Assembly: GCF_009826895.1 (NCBI RefSeq)
Contig: NZ_WUMV01000001.1
Location: 372,001 to 436,000, forward strand
Source of the DNA: Stappia sediminis
GTDB lineage: Bacteria > Pseudomonadota > Alphaproteobacteria > Rhizobiales > Stappiaceae
DNA: 64,000 nucleotides
Direction: 5' to 3'
Shown here: positions 8,977 to 18,002 of the stretch, piece by piece
Numbering within the stretch: the first letter of the stretch is position 1
How the letters are laid out: each line of letters opens with the position of its first letter
Notes under the pieces: generated by a model
What the model was told of the DNA's origin: nothing
The model's database searches: none
The model's input: the letters and a program-made list of their open reading frames with translations, nothing else
Position numbers and translations under genes: made by a program

Positions 8977-9696
8977 CTATGCCTGTTCGCCTGCGCGCCT
9001 CACAATCAGAAAGCCGGTGGAGGAGATGAAACCCGCGGTCGCCCAGTAGGTAACCCATGCCTGGGGGCTCGTGCCGGACGATTCCACGAACATTGCAAAC
9101 CCCATTTGTGCCGAGAAGAACAGGAAACCCGATACGATGATTGCCACACCGTATTCCGTGTAGCGTTCCAGAACGCGAAAGATGGCGGCAACGACGAGCA
9201 TTAGAACGGTCGCGTTATGAGCCACCGTCCCCGCGGCGGCATGTTGATGATGTCCGGTGAAGACCAAAGCTGCAACCGCGACGCCCACTACAACGGGAAG
9301 CGAAGGGGGGATATTGCCCGCCCTGAGAATGACAAGACCGCACAAGCCAAGCGCCAGTACAAGGCCCATGAGTCCAACATGCTCTTGTTCCGCATGTCCG
9401 GCCCCGTCGAATATGCCCAACGGGGGATGCATGATGAAAGTATCCACCAGGATATAGATCGCACCGGCGCAGATTGAGAGCCATGCTTCAATTCTCGTGA
9501 GGCGAACTCCCTTGTCGCCGGAAAGTATGGCGAATGCACCAAGCGCCACCAGAAACGCGGAAGGTCCGAGATGTCCAAAAAATTGATCGACCACATTCCG
9601 TTCCCGGCTGGGCACAAGCAATATCCATAGCGTAACGGCCGCAAGAAACTGCAAGGCCGAGATAGCCCAAATGAACCGGTTTCGACTTTTCTCCAT
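8977..9696 (-). CDS. Multi-pass membrane protein of unknown function
   Basis: This 239-residue protein has about seven hydrophobic segments (for example ALQFLAAVTLWILLVP near 15-30, FLVALGAFAIL near 50, LSICAGAIYILVDTFI near 75-90, GLVLALGLCGLVIL near 110-125, LPVVVGVAVAALVF near 135-150 and NATVLMLVVAAIF near 165). His residues cluster near the middle (HPPLGIFDGAGHAEQEHVG, and GHHQHAAAGTVAHNA), which could bind metal or haem. A strong GGGAGG ribosome binding site lies 8 bases before the ATG. I do not recognise a named family. It is transcribed alone, between decayed sequence and a 500-base gap. Confidence 0.6.
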   Translation of the reverse strand: MEKSRNRFIWAISALQFLAAVTLWILLVPSRERNVVDQFFGHLGPSAFLVALGAFAILSGDKGVRLTRIEAWLSICAGAIYILVDTFIMHPPLGIFDGAGHAEQEHVGLMGLVLALGLCGLVILRAGNIPPSLPVVVGVAVAALVFTGHHQHAAAGTVAHNATVLMLVVAAIFRVLERYTEYGVAIIVSGFLFFSAQMGFAMFVESSGTSPQAWVTYWATAGFISSTGFLIVRRAGEQA

Positions 9697-10208
9697 CTGA
9701 CCGCCTCCCTCACCCTCGAAACGAAGAATATATAAAGCAATCAGGAAAGGATATTAAGCGAACCTGATAATCGTATGCCCCTTTTGACGCTGTATATAAA
9801 CGGATTTTCTTTCTTCTCTGCTTGCAGAAGTTGCTGGCGAGCGGGTTCGGTGGCAAGGCGCGTGCTTGTCGTGGCGGTATGCGGTTTCGGTGACGATGTG
9901 CTCAAGACATTGATTCCGGGTGGTTTTCTTGTCACGAAAGCGGTTCCGATTTAGTAGAAAGCGCAACTGACAAACGTCGCGGAAAACTCGAGACCGCCAT
10001 CATCGCGACGCGAACTGGTTATAGCCCTCAAGCTGAAGCCGCTGGAAGGCTGGGTATGAGTGCTGATCGAGGGGCTATTGGCGTTTGCGGCCGGATCCGG
10101 ATTTTCCGCAGCTTCCAAGTTCCGCCATTTGGACTATCGGTCTGCTGACAGGCATCAATCTGCTTTCGTAGGGTTGGGCTTCTTTCTTCATCGCTCCGGC
10201 TGCAGGCA
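9697..10208. other. Intergenic stretch, 512 bases
   Basis: No convincing gene is seen. The short open frames on the reverse strand (9741-9966) are Arg/Thr-rich, lack a ribosome binding site and resemble nothing known. The part next to 9697 must carry the promoter of the membrane protein gene. The part at 10000-10200 lies downstream of the SulP gene and shows no clear terminator. Confidence 0.4.
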
Positions 10209-11918
10209 TCAGATCTGCCGCTCATTCCCTGTTCCGCCGTGAAAGGCACCCACAAGGTCCATATGTGACGCGAAAAAAGCGTTCTCTCCGACCATCCGGC
10301 TGACGCCATATCGGTCCAGCTCGGCCCTTACCTCCGGCTCGACCATGACGAATACGAGCCGGATTCCCCGTTTCTTTAGGTAATCGCAAACCGTAACCAG
10401 CGCCTGTCCGGCCGAAAAATCGACCTCGTCGATCGCGGAAGCGTCTATGCAGAACCAACGCAGGTCGCGCTCGGTCTCGGTGAGCGACACGACCTCTCTC
10501 GAGAACTGTTCCGCATTGGCATAGTACATGCTGTGCGAAAAACGATAGACGAGAAGTCCGGGCTCGAGTTCGCCCGGATTATCGATCGGCTGGGCGCGCC
10601 ATCCGATCCCGTCCGCTTTCACAAGGACGGCATTCTTCGGTCGATAGCCCCTGCGTGTGTGGTTGATCAGGGACAGGGCCATCGCAAGCAGCACGCCCTG
10701 TTCGACGCCAACCAGAACCACCACCGCGGCGGTGACAAGAGCCACCCAGAACTCCGACCGCGCCTGACTGAAAATCTTGTGCATGCCCCGAATGTCGATC
10801 AGATCGATGCCGATCATGAACACGACAGCGGACAAGACGGCTTGCGGCATCAGGGCCAGCGGACCCGTGAGGAACAGGATTACGACCAGCACCACGGCGG
10901 CAGTCACCAGCTGCGCGAGCTGATTGCGCCCGCCGGCCCTGTCGACCATCTCGGTCTTGGTGGGGCTGCCGTTGACAACGAAAGTGCCCGATAGACCGGC
11001 GCCGAGATTGGCCAGACCGAGACCGACCAGGTCGGTGTTTTCGTCGAAGCGCTCGTCATATCGTGCGGCATAGGCAATGGACGTGGCGGCGCTCTGGGCC
11101 AGGATGACGACAACCATGGAAAGCGCGGTCGGCAGCAAATTCTGGATCAACTGCCAGTTCCATTCCACGTCCGGCAGGCCGATCGTTGGAAGACCGCTGG
11201 GGATCGTTCCAAGTGTGGAGATGCCATAGGATTCAAGATCCATCGCCCAGCTTGCGGCGATGACGCCGACCACCGCCAGCAGCGGGCCCGGGATCCGCGG
11301 CGATATACGACGGCATCCGATGATCAAGATGAGCACTGAGGCTGCGACGGCAAAGGTGGGACCGTTGATCCGGCCGAGTTCGTGCAGCGCGCGGGTTAGC
11401 TTCTCCGCCGTCCCGTGACCGCCGTCATCGATCCCCAATAGCCTCGGCAATTCACCGAGAGCCACCTGGATGCCGACACCAGTCAGAAAACCCACAAGCA
11501 CGGTGCGCGAGAGAAAATCGGCCAGGAATCCGAGACCTAGAATGCGCGCCATGATGAGCAGCAACGCCGCCAGCAGCGCCAGTAGCGAAGCCAGCGCCAC
11601 ATATTCGCTGGAGCCTGTTGCGGCAATTCCGGCCAATCCGGATGCAAGGATCGCGGCGGTTGCTGAATCGGCGCCGACGACAAGATGTCTTGAGGAGCCG
11701 AACAGCGCAAACAGCGCCATCGGAATGAGGATGGTGTAGAGCCCGGTGATGACCGGAGTTCCCGCGATCTTGGTGTATCCCATCACCTCGGGGATCGCGA
11801 GGCTGGCAAAGGTCAGTCCGGCCACTATCTCCGCCGGAACGTCCGCCATGCGGATCGGCAACATGCCTTGAAGGAAAGGCAGCCTGAATTCCCTGGTCGT
11901 GGATTTCTGGGAGGTCAT
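10209..11918 (-). CDS. SulP family anion transporter with STAS domain
   Basis: The 569-residue protein has a SulP transmembrane core of 10-14 helices beginning LPFLQGMLPIRMADVPAEIV, with the family signature ASLAIPEVMGYTKIAGTPVI near residue 40 and FVVNGSPTKTEMVDRAGGRN near 310. A cytoplasmic STAS domain covers roughly residues 430-550 (SMYYANAEQFSREVVSL, DASAIDEVDFSAGQALVTV, KKRGIRLVFVMVEPEVRAEL). SulP proteins carry sulfate, bicarbonate, dicarboxylates or other anions, and the substrate cannot be read here. The start at 11918 is chosen because MTSQKSTTREFRLPF begins the homology. The same frame is open for 940 bases further upstream only because it runs antisense-free through the AI-2E gene. 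It lies 53 bases after the AI-2E family gene on the same strand and may share its transcript. Confidence 0.85.
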   Translation of the reverse strand: MTSQKSTTREFRLPFLQGMLPIRMADVPAEIVAGLTFASLAIPEVMGYTKIAGTPVITGLYTILIPMALFALFGSSRHLVVGADSATAAILASGLAGIAATGSSEYVALASLLALLAALLLIMARILGLGFLADFLSRTVLVGFLTGVGIQVALGELPRLLGIDDGGHGTAEKLTRALHELGRINGPTFAVAASVLILIIGCRRISPRIPGPLLAVVGVIAASWAMDLESYGISTLGTIPSGLPTIGLPDVEWNWQLIQNLLPTALSMVVVILAQSAATSIAYAARYDERFDENTDLVGLGLANLGAGLSGTFVVNGSPTKTEMVDRAGGRNQLAQLVTAAVVLVVILFLTGPLALMPQAVLSAVVFMIGIDLIDIRGMHKIFSQARSEFWVALVTAAVVVLVGVEQGVLLAMALSLINHTRRGYRPKNAVLVKADGIGWRAQPIDNPGELEPGLLVYRFSHSMYYANAEQFSREVVSLTETERDLRWFCIDASAIDEVDFSAGQALVTVCDYLKKRGIRLVFVMVEPEVRAELDRYGVSRMVGENAFFASHMDLVGAFHGGTGNERQI

Positions 11919-11971
11919 CGATGCCGTCTGCTGATCTTGGTAGCATGGCCGCCGCGCCCGGCAGCCGGGAT

Positions 11972-13186
11972 TCAGGCATTTGTCTTCACGGTCTCGGGTC
12001 CTTCGCGAGCGGTCCTGATTTCGTCGTGGGCCTTTTTGTCGGAGCGGTTTTCCGCCTCGGTCGGGGCCGGCTCTTGCTGGCCTTCGTCGAGATAGGGCGT
12101 ATCCGTCAGCCCGTCCGCGCGCAGATAGTCCTCCAGGACGCTCCAGATTGTTATGAACAGCCCGGCGATGACGGGTCCGATGATCAGGCCGACGGCACCG
12201 AATATGGCAAGGCCGCCAAAGGTGCTGACAAGAACCAGAAGGTCGGGCATCTGGGTATCGCGGCCGACGAGAACGGGGCGCAAAATGTTGTCGACGGTTG
12301 TCACGGCGAGAGCGGTCCAGGCGGCAAGGCCCGCCGCGGCAAGATACTGCTCGTTGACGGCCAGCACGATGACGCCCGGGACAAGAACGAGCGTTGGTCC
12401 GATACCGGGAATGACGGAGAGGACCGCCATCACGCAACCCCAGAAGGCGGCGCCGGGCAAACCGGTCGCCCAAAAACCGAGCCCTCCAAGAAACCCTTGC
12501 GCGACGCCGATCAGGAAGGTGCCCTTGATCGTGGCCCGGCTGATGGAAATGACCCGATCGCCAAGCGTTTTCTGGACGCCCTGAGGAAGGCCGGAATGCG
12601 CCAGCATCTGCCGGAACATGTTGGACCTCTGCGGCAGAAAGAAAATCATGGCATAGACCATGATGAACAGATCGAGAAAGAACCGCACCGTGCCCCTGGT
12701 CGCCTGGGAGAGAACCGACACGAACAGGTTGGCGATCTCGCCGGCTGCTTCGCTGATCTTGGCGGCGATCCGCGCGCTCAGCGCGGCAAAATCGAGCTTG
12801 AAGGGAATCCAGGCCGGAAGGGAGGCTTCTATGGCTTTCAGATCGAGGGTTTCCGCCCACAAGGTGACGTCCGCGGCAACACTCACCGCCTGCTGGGCGC
12901 CAAGCACAATCACCGCAATCAGGGGCAGCAATACGCCCGTCGATAGCGCCAGCAGGGTCAGGGCAACGGCAATTTTCTGACGCTTGCCCACATGTTCGTG
13001 AATCCAGCGGTAAATCGGTGATGCCATCGCGCTGAAGATCGCGGCCAGAAACAGCGCGATCAGGTAATCCCAGACAAGACCCAGAAAAACGGCGCCGATG
13101 GCAAGCGCGGTCATTCCCACCAGAAGAAGTTGAAACTGGGCCTTGCCGAGCCGCACTCCGGCTGCCGGAACACTGGTGTTTTCCAT
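11972..13186 (-). CDS. AI-2E family transporter (PF01594)
   Basis: The 404-residue membrane protein has paired N-terminal helices (LLLVGMTALAIGAVFLGLVW, YLIALFLAAIFSAM), the linker with YRWIHEHVGKRQKIAVALTL, and the conserved C-terminal block GLPGAAFWGCVMAVLSVIPG, with GRDTQMPDLLVLVSTFGGLA and GLIIGPVIAGLF. This is the layout of the TqsA/YdiK/PerM family. Members export quorum signals or act as Na+/H+ antiporters, and the role here is unknown. The start at 13186 has GAGG five bases upstream. A start 24 bases earlier (13210) is also open. The tail after residue 365 is charged and probably cytoplasmic. A second, distant member of this family lies at 29937. Confidence 0.85.
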   Translation of the reverse strand: MENTSVPAAGVRLGKAQFQLLLVGMTALAIGAVFLGLVWDYLIALFLAAIFSAMASPIYRWIHEHVGKRQKIAVALTLLALSTGVLLPLIAVIVLGAQQAVSVAADVTLWAETLDLKAIEASLPAWIPFKLDFAALSARIAAKISEAAGEIANLFVSVLSQATRGTVRFFLDLFIMVYAMIFFLPQRSNMFRQMLAHSGLPQGVQKTLGDRVISISRATIKGTFLIGVAQGFLGGLGFWATGLPGAAFWGCVMAVLSVIPGIGPTLVLVPGVIVLAVNEQYLAAAGLAAWTALAVTTVDNILRPVLVGRDTQMPDLLVLVSTFGGLAIFGAVGLIIGPVIAGLFITIWSVLEDYLRADGLTDTPYLDEGQQEPAPTEAENRSDKKAHDEIRTAREGPETVKTNA

Positions 13187-13210
13187 CACGACCTCGTGCC
13201 GACCGTTCAA

Positions 13211-13665
13211 TGCGTCGTCAGCGTAAGATCAAACCGGCTGGCGGTATAGTGCAATTGGTGCAGGCAAAGTCTTGCAGGGCGGTTGAAGATGGCGACCTGC
13301 CGAATTCACGAGATAAGTGTAGCAATCGCCAAGATGTTGCCGTGCTGAACTGGAATTGCGAACAGAGCATATCCCGCAAAATCCGACCCGAATTTCGCGA
13401 CGGGAATTCGCTCCGGTTGAGCCTGCGGGAGCGGGCAGGTTTCACGTTCGGACACCGCCTCATCCAGGCGTATTCGGGAGAACCGAACTTGGTATCGCCC
13501 TTGTCTTGCGCGGTAAAATTGGTACCCGCGCGAAGACAAGAGCGATTTGCCCGACTATTCGAAGGTGTCGCCATGGGTCGCGTGGCCGACGTCGAAGCAT
13601 GGGCGCTTTTTCAAGCGGTCACGAGGCATCCTGCGTTCATGAGCCCGCCTGCCGGCGTTACCGCT
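13211..13665. other. Intergenic stretch, 455 bases
   Basis: Several overlapping open frames exist on both strands, but none has a ribosome binding site or a recognisable product. The stretch contains the promoter of the AI-2E gene at its left end and the 3' flank of the cytochrome b gene at its right. I see no RNA gene or repeat in it. Confidence 0.4.
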
Positions 13666-14274
13666 TCAGCGGGTCTGCTCGGCGCGTCCGGCCCGTTTTC
13701 TGCCGGTAACCATTGCGCGGACCAGGTTTTCGCGGTGCTCGAAGCTTGCCACGGCAACGCCTGCCAGATGCAAGCCGACAAGCAGCAGCGCGAAATTGGC
13801 GAGTGCTTCGTGAACCTCCTCCACCCATTCGACGCCCCAATAGGCATCGGTGGTCATCATGATACCCGTTGCGCAGATACCGCCTATGGTGACGATCAGC
13901 GCCACGACCATTGCACCGCCCGCGGGATTGTGGCCGATGTAGCGTTTGGCTTTCAGCCTCGCCGTATCGGCCAGATATCCGGCCACTGCCGACGGCCGAT
14001 AGATGAAGTCCGAAAACCGGGCGTATTTGGTTCCGACAATTCCCCAAACGATGCGAACGCCGAGCAGGCCGGCGATGGCATAGCCGGTCGCTTCGTGAAG
14101 CGTCTTGAGTTCATCGCCTGTCAGCCAGGCGATGGCAAACGTTGCCGCCAGCGCCCAATGAAATATCCGCACGAGCGGATCCCAGACACGTACGGTGCCG
14201 GAGCTTGCGTCTGCCGATGCCGTCACCGGCGGCATAACGCCGCCGGCTTGGGCTGCTTCCCTGACGGCTGACAT
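13666..14274 (-). CDS. Cytochrome b561-type di-haem membrane protein
   Basis: The 202-residue protein has four transmembrane helices of the Ni,Fe-hydrogenase / cytochrome b561 family. The starting motif VRVWDPLVRIFHWALAATFA (near residue 28) carries the first haem His. Further candidate haem ligands are in LHEATGYAIAGLLGVRIVWG, VEEVHEALANFALL and LLVGLHLAGVAVASFEHREN. It would pass electrons between quinol and a periplasmic cytochrome c. Its ATG overlaps the TGA of the upstream PepSY gene (ATGA at 14271-14276), so the two are translationally coupled. PepSY plus cytochrome b561 next to a two-component system is a common proteobacterial set. Confidence 0.85.
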   Translation of the reverse strand: MSAVREAAQAGGVMPPVTASADASSGTVRVWDPLVRIFHWALAATFAIAWLTGDELKTLHEATGYAIAGLLGVRIVWGIVGTKYARFSDFIYRPSAVAGYLADTARLKAKRYIGHNPAGGAMVVALIVTIGGICATGIMMTTDAYWGVEWVEEVHEALANFALLLVGLHLAGVAVASFEHRENLVRAMVTGRKRAGRAEQTR

Positions 14275-14561
14275 CAGTCGTCCCGATCGCTCTTCAGCAT
14301 CTCGCCGGTCACGGGGTGGACGTAGGCCTCGATGCGGTGGCCGTCCTTGTCTATCGCGTAGATTTCATAGGCGCCGTCTTCCACCTTGACCTGGCGCACG
14401 TCATAGCCCTCCGCCTTGTATTTCTCCGTCACCTGGGGGATGGAGAGCCATTGATCGCGCGGGGCGTTGATACGCAGGTCGTCGTCACCCGAGGCGAATG
14501 CGGCTCCCGCGCCGGCTGTCAGAAGTACGGAAAGGGAAGATGCGATCAGAAACTTGTGCAT
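14274..14561 (-). CDS. Secreted PepSY domain protein
   Basis: The 95-residue protein starts MHKFLIASSLSVLLTAGAGA, a signal peptide with likely cleavage after AFA. The mature part is one PepSY repeat (WLSIPQVTEKYKAEGYDVRQ, then VEDGAYEIYAIDKDGHRIEA and the closing VHPVTGEML). The ATG at 14561 is preferred to an upstream one at 14621 because the signal peptide begins here. Single PepSY proteins sit in the periplasm and are often induced by the neighbouring two-component system. It faces a second PepSY gene across 137 bases. Confidence 0.85.
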   Translation of the reverse strand: MHKFLIASSLSVLLTAGAGAAFASGDDDLRINAPRDQWLSIPQVTEKYKAEGYDVRQVKVEDGAYEIYAIDKDGHRIEAYVHPVTGEMLKSDRDD

Positions 14562-14655
14562 GGGATAAACTCCGTTTTCGATGTGTGAAGCGGCCTCCTG
14601 CCGCCCGACGCAACGGACCATGCTCGAAATGTCCTGACGCCACGCTGTTGATGCA

Positions 14656-14672
14656 TGTCAGCGAATTGTCAG
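14656..14672 (+). promoter_or_regulatory. Candidate response-regulator direct repeat
   Basis: TGTCAG occurs twice with a 5-base gap (TGTCAGCGAATTGTCAG), an 11-base period typical of OmpR/PhoB family boxes. It lies 27 bases before the ATG of the PepSY-regulator-kinase operon and in the divergent gap shared with the other PepSY gene. Autoregulation by the adjacent response regulator is inference. Confidence 0.45.
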
Positions 14673-14698
14673 TCTGTATGGGGTATTGATCCCGATTG

Positions 14699-15031
14699 AT
14701 GAAAACCCTGTCCGACAAACGCTTCATTGCCCTTGTCGCCGCCGCCGTCCTTTCCGGCGGCGTGACCGCGCTTGCGGATGACGGTAAATACGATGACCAT
14801 AGCGACCATGAGCGTGCGCGCCATGCTTTGGAAAAGGGTGAGGTTCGCCCCCTTGCCGATATCCTCGACAGCGTGGGGGGCGATCTTGGCGGCAAGCTCG
14901 TGGGCGTCGATTTCGAACGCGAAGACGGACGATACGTTTACGAATTCAAGGTCATAACGCCATCTGGCCGATTGCGCGAGGTGTATGTTGATGCCAACAC
15001 CGCGCAGATCCTCAAGAGCGAGGACGAGTGA
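14699..15031 (+). CDS. Secreted PepSY domain protein, first gene of two-component operon
   Basis: The 110-residue protein has a signal peptide (KRFIALVAAAVLSGGVTALA, residues 8-27), an Asp/His-rich linker (DDGKYDDHSDHERARH) and one PepSY repeat (EVRPLADILDSVGGDLGGKL to REVYVDANTAQILKSEDE). The ATG at 14699 is preferred over the TTG just before it. Its TGA overlaps the ATG of the response regulator gene, so the three genes form one operon. The His/Asp linker may bind cations, and PepSY proteins of this type are thought to tune the sensor kinase in the periplasm. Confidence 0.85.
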   Translation: MKTLSDKRFIALVAAAVLSGGVTALADDGKYDDHSDHERARHALEKGEVRPLADILDSVGGDLGGKLVGVDFEREDGRYVYEFKVITPSGRLREVYVDANTAQILKSEDE

Positions 15032-15699
15032 TGCGCATTCTCCTCGTCGAGGACGAGCCGCGGATCGTCGCCGATGTCGCGACGACCTTGCGGTCCGCGG
15101 GCTACGTGGTGGAGATCGCCGATAACGGCGAGGATGCGTGGTTTCTCGGAGATACGGAGGACTACGATCTCATCGTTCTCGATCTCGGCCTGCCGAAGCT
15201 TGACGGTCTCGCGGTTCTCAAGCGCTGGCGTCACGCAGGGCGCACCATGCCTGTACTCGTTCTCACCGCCCGTGGAGCCTGGGCGGAACGGGTGGAAGGT
15301 ATCGACGCCGGCGCGGACGATTACCTGCCGAAGCCTTTTCGCATGGAAGAGCTTATCGCCCGCGTGCGCGCCCTGATACGCCGGTCCACGGGCAACGCCT
15401 CATCGCTGATCGAGGCGGGGTCGCTGAGCCTTGACGTAAAGCAGATGCGCCTTGCCCGAAACGGTGTGCCGGTCTCCCTTTCCCCGCTCGAATACCGCCT
15501 CGTAGCCTATCTCATGCATCACAAGGGGCGGGTGGTGCCGCCGGGCGAACTTCTCGAACATCTTTATGGCGACGACGACGCGCGCGACCCCAATGCCCTG
15601 GAGGCCGTCGTCGCGCGATTGCGCAAGAAGATCGGTGCCACCGGCACGATCGAGACGCGCCGTGGCTTCGGCTACGCGATACCAGACGATGCGAAATGA
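15031..15699 (+). CDS. OmpR/PhoP family response regulator
   Basis: The 222-residue regulator has a receiver domain with acidic pocket EDE (residues 7-9), phospho-acceptor Asp51 (LIVLDLGLPKLDG), Thr in LVLTARG and the Lys of DDYLPKPF near 101. Its C-terminal winged helix (LSPLEYRLVAYLMHHKGRVV, then EAVVARLRKKIG and RRGFGYAI) is of OmpR type. The pattern resembles the PhoP/FeuP subgroup. The ATG overlaps the previous stop (TGATG), and its own TGA overlaps the next ATG, so it is strictly coupled to the PepSY and kinase genes. Confidence 0.9.
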   Translation: MRILLVEDEPRIVADVATTLRSAGYVVEIADNGEDAWFLGDTEDYDLIVLDLGLPKLDGLAVLKRWRHAGRTMPVLVLTARGAWAERVEGIDAGADDYLPKPFRMEELIARVRALIRRSTGNASSLIEAGSLSLDVKQMRLARNGVPVSLSPLEYRLVAYLMHHKGRVVPPGELLEHLYGDDDARDPNALEAVVARLRKKIGATGTIETRRGFGYAIPDDAK

Positions 15700-17057
15700 C
15701 CCGTGGTTCGCTGCGCCTTCGCCTGCTTGTCGCCGGGGCCGCGTCGATACTGATCGCCCTTGGTGTTTCCGTGCTCGGCCTGATGTTTTTGTTCGAACGC
15801 CATGTCGAACGGCGTGTGGAAGCCGAGCTTGGCGTCTTTCTCGACCAGATCGTGTCTGCGCTCGACAAGACGCCGGAAGGAACGCTTGTCTTGTCGCGCG
15901 ATCCTGCCGATCCGAGATTTCGCGTTCCGCTTTCCGGGCTCTACTGGCAAGTCGATACGGGTGACGGTCTCATTCGCTCCCGTTCATTGTGGGACACGCA
16001 ATTGCAGCTTCCAGCGGACGAGCTCTCGAATGCAGGGGTTCACCGGCACCGCATCGACGGGCCCGCGGGACAGCGGCTGATCACCCTGGAGCGCAGCGTT
16101 CTCCTGCCCACGCCCCTCGGCGGGGGCAAAATCCGGGCTGCGGTCGCGCTCGATGCCGCCGACGTCACGGCCGCGACCATGGCATTCGCAGCCGATTTGC
16201 TGCCCTACCTCGCGGTATTCGCGCTGGTCCTGATTGTTGCGGCCTATGTGCAGGTCTCGGTCGGCCTTCGTCCGCTCGCCGCGATCCGCCGTCGCCTTGC
16301 CGCCATCGGCGAGGGCCGCACGTCCCGGGTCGGCACGGGATTTCCCGACGAGATCCTCCCCTTGGCAAGGGAACTCGACGGTTTGCTCGAGGCAAGGGAA
16401 ATGCAGGTGGAGAGGGCGCGAGCACGCGCGGCGGATCTGGCGCATGGCCTGAAGACACCCCTTCAGGTGCTGATCGGCGACGTAAACCGCCTGCGTACGA
16501 AAGGGGAAACGGTAATTGCGGACGAAATTGACCAGGTGGTCGACACCATGCAGCGCCATGTCGAAAAGGAACTCGTGCGCGCACGCGTGGCGGCGGGGGC
16601 GCTGGATGCAACGGCGGATGTTGCGAGTGTTATCGAACGCGTTCTTTCCGTGGTCGGCCGAACGCCGGAAGGGGCAAAGCTTAACTGGTCGCTCGACATG
16701 GCAGACAAGGCGGTGGCGCGCGTCGACCCCGACGATCTGGCCGAAGCCCTCGGCAATCTTCTCGAGAATGCGGCCCGTCACGCCCGCAGCCGGGTCGTTA
16801 CGACGGTGCGCCTGCAAGGGCAGATGCTGTCGATCCGGATCGTCGACGACGGACCGGGTATCCCGGAAGACAGGCTCGCCGAAATGACACAACGCGGTGC
16901 GCGCCTGGATAGTGCGGGAGATGGGGCGGGGCTCGGCCTCGCGATCGTGCAGGACATCGCGGAAGCGTGGGGCGGCAATCTGCAAATCTCCAACGCCGGG
17001 CCGGGATTTGAAGCGACACTGGCGCTCGAGCGCGCCAGCTCACATTCCCCGGCATAA
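15696..17057 (+). CDS. PhoQ-like sensor histidine kinase
   Basis: The 453-residue kinase has two transmembrane helices (residues 9-32 and 168-190) around a periplasmic domain of about 135 residues. A HAMP-like linker (LRPLAAIRRRLAAIGEGRTS), the H-box RAADLAHGLKTPLQVLI (His250) and the ATP-binding N (NLLENAARHA), G1 (VDDGPGIP) and G2 (GAGLGLAIVQDIAEAWGG) boxes follow. The LAHGLKTPL form of the H-box is the PhoQ/FeuQ variant. It pairs with the regulator it overlaps by four bases. The ligand is unknown. PhoQ-group sensors often read divalent cations, antimicrobial peptides or envelope state, and the two PepSY neighbours fit an envelope signal. Confidence 0.9.
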   Translation: MTRGSLRLRLLVAGAASILIALGVSVLGLMFLFERHVERRVEAELGVFLDQIVSALDKTPEGTLVLSRDPADPRFRVPLSGLYWQVDTGDGLIRSRSLWDTQLQLPADELSNAGVHRHRIDGPAGQRLITLERSVLLPTPLGGGKIRAAVALDAADVTAATMAFAADLLPYLAVFALVLIVAAYVQVSVGLRPLAAIRRRLAAIGEGRTSRVGTGFPDEILPLARELDGLLEAREMQVERARARAADLAHGLKTPLQVLIGDVNRLRTKGETVIADEIDQVVDTMQRHVEKELVRARVAAGALDATADVASVIERVLSVVGRTPEGAKLNWSLDMADKAVARVDPDDLAEALGNLLENAARHARSRVVTTVRLQGQMLSIRIVDDGPGIPEDRLAEMTQRGARLDSAGDGAGLGLAIVQDIAEAWGGNLQISNAGPGFEATLALERASSHSPA

Positions 17058-17184
17058 GCCCTGGCGTCGAAACCTCCGCCGTCATCATTGCAGAACGCGG
17101 TGCGCGAATGCGCGAGGGCGGCGATCTTATTTTCCGGCTTCGTGATAAGGCACAGGCTTGGGAGCGCGCCCTTCGATCACGGCG

Positions 17185-17607
17185 TCACGATATCCCGTTC
17201 GCCCGTTGCAGGGTACGAACATATTCGACAATCTTGGCGATATCGTTTTCCGTCAGGCCCTCGACCGGCGGCATGTCGCCGAAGGGCCAATGATGGGCGC
17301 GCACGCCACGTGCCGCCGCAAGATAAAAAGCTCCATCCGCATGATGTCCCGGCTCGTAGATTTTATGAACCAGGGGAGGGCCGAAGCCTTCCCTGCCGGC
17401 GGCATTCTCGCCGTGACAACTTGCGCAATTGGCGGAAAACAGGGCTTCGCCGGCCTCGGCAACGCCCGTCATTTCCGGCACCTCGACTGAAACGATAGCC
17501 TTGCCGGCTGGCGCCTTGCCGGTGTCTCGGCTTTCGAAGCCGAATCGATAGGCGACGGCAGCGGCCGCCGCGATGCCGACCAGAAGCAGAATGCCCTTTT
17601 GCTTCAT
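17185..17607 (-). CDS. Membrane-anchored class I cytochrome c
   Basis: The 140-residue protein has an N-terminal hydrophobic segment (GILLLVGIAAAAAVAYRFGF) and one haem-binding motif CASCH within LFSANCASCHGENAAGREG. The distal Met is probably that of GDMPPVEGLTE. The signal segment lacks a clear cleavage site, so the domain is probably tethered on the periplasmic face. Its ATG overlaps the TGA of cueR (17604-17607), which places it in the copper-responsive transcript. Cytochrome c genes of this kind are common near copA/cueR in Rhizobiales. Confidence 0.85.
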   Translation of the reverse strand: MKQKGILLLVGIAAAAAVAYRFGFESRDTGKAPAGKAIVSVEVPEMTGVAEAGEALFSANCASCHGENAAGREGFGPPLVHKIYEPGHHADGAFYLAAARGVRAHHWPFGDMPPVEGLTENDIAKIVEYVRTLQRANGIS

Positions 17608-17999
17608 GCGTCGTGCTTCCCGGCAAGGTCGTCGATGATCGGGCACTCCGGGCGGTTGTCTCCGCTACAATGCGAGACGAGGTGTTTCAGGGTTGCCTCG
17701 AGCGATTTCAGTTCGCGGATTTTTTCCCTGATCTCCGAAAGCTTCGCATTGGCAATGGTCTTGACGTCCGCACTGGAGCGTCCTTCATCGTCGTAAAGCG
17801 ACAGAAGCTGGCGGCATTCATCGATCGTGAAGCCGAGGCTTCTTGCACGCTGAAGAAATCGCAGCCGGTGCACATCCTGAACCGAATAATCCCGGTATCC
17901 GTTTTCCGCACGGCCCGGTTTGATGAGGCGGATATCCTCGTAGTACCGGATCGTCTTCGCGGGAAGGTTCGACTTTTCCGATGCGTGACCGATGTTCAT
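17604..17999 (-). CDS. cueR: CueR-type Cu(I)-responsive MerR regulator
   Basis: The 131-residue MerR protein has the winged helix (AKTIRYYEDIRLIKPGRAEN), the long dimerisation helix and the metal loop Cys111-x7-Cys119 (HCSGDNRPECPI), the exact spacing of CueR that binds a single Cu(I), Ag(I) or Au(I). It should twist a 19-base-spaced promoter to switch on copper export. A matching site sits in front of copA at 20898-20928. The gene lies 3 bases after the SHOCT gene on the same strand. Confidence 0.92.
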   Translation of the reverse strand: MNIGHASEKSNLPAKTIRYYEDIRLIKPGRAENGYRDYSVQDVHRLRFLQRARSLGFTIDECRQLLSLYDDEGRSSADVKTIANAKLSEIREKIRELKSLEATLKHLVSHCSGDNRPECPIIDDLAGKHDA

Positions 18000-18002
18000 T
18001 GC

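Noticed and set aside
10209-12860. 883-residue reading of the SulP gene
   Set aside because: The first 314 residues are Arg-rich and run over the AI-2E gene in another frame. SulP homology begins at the ATG at 11918.
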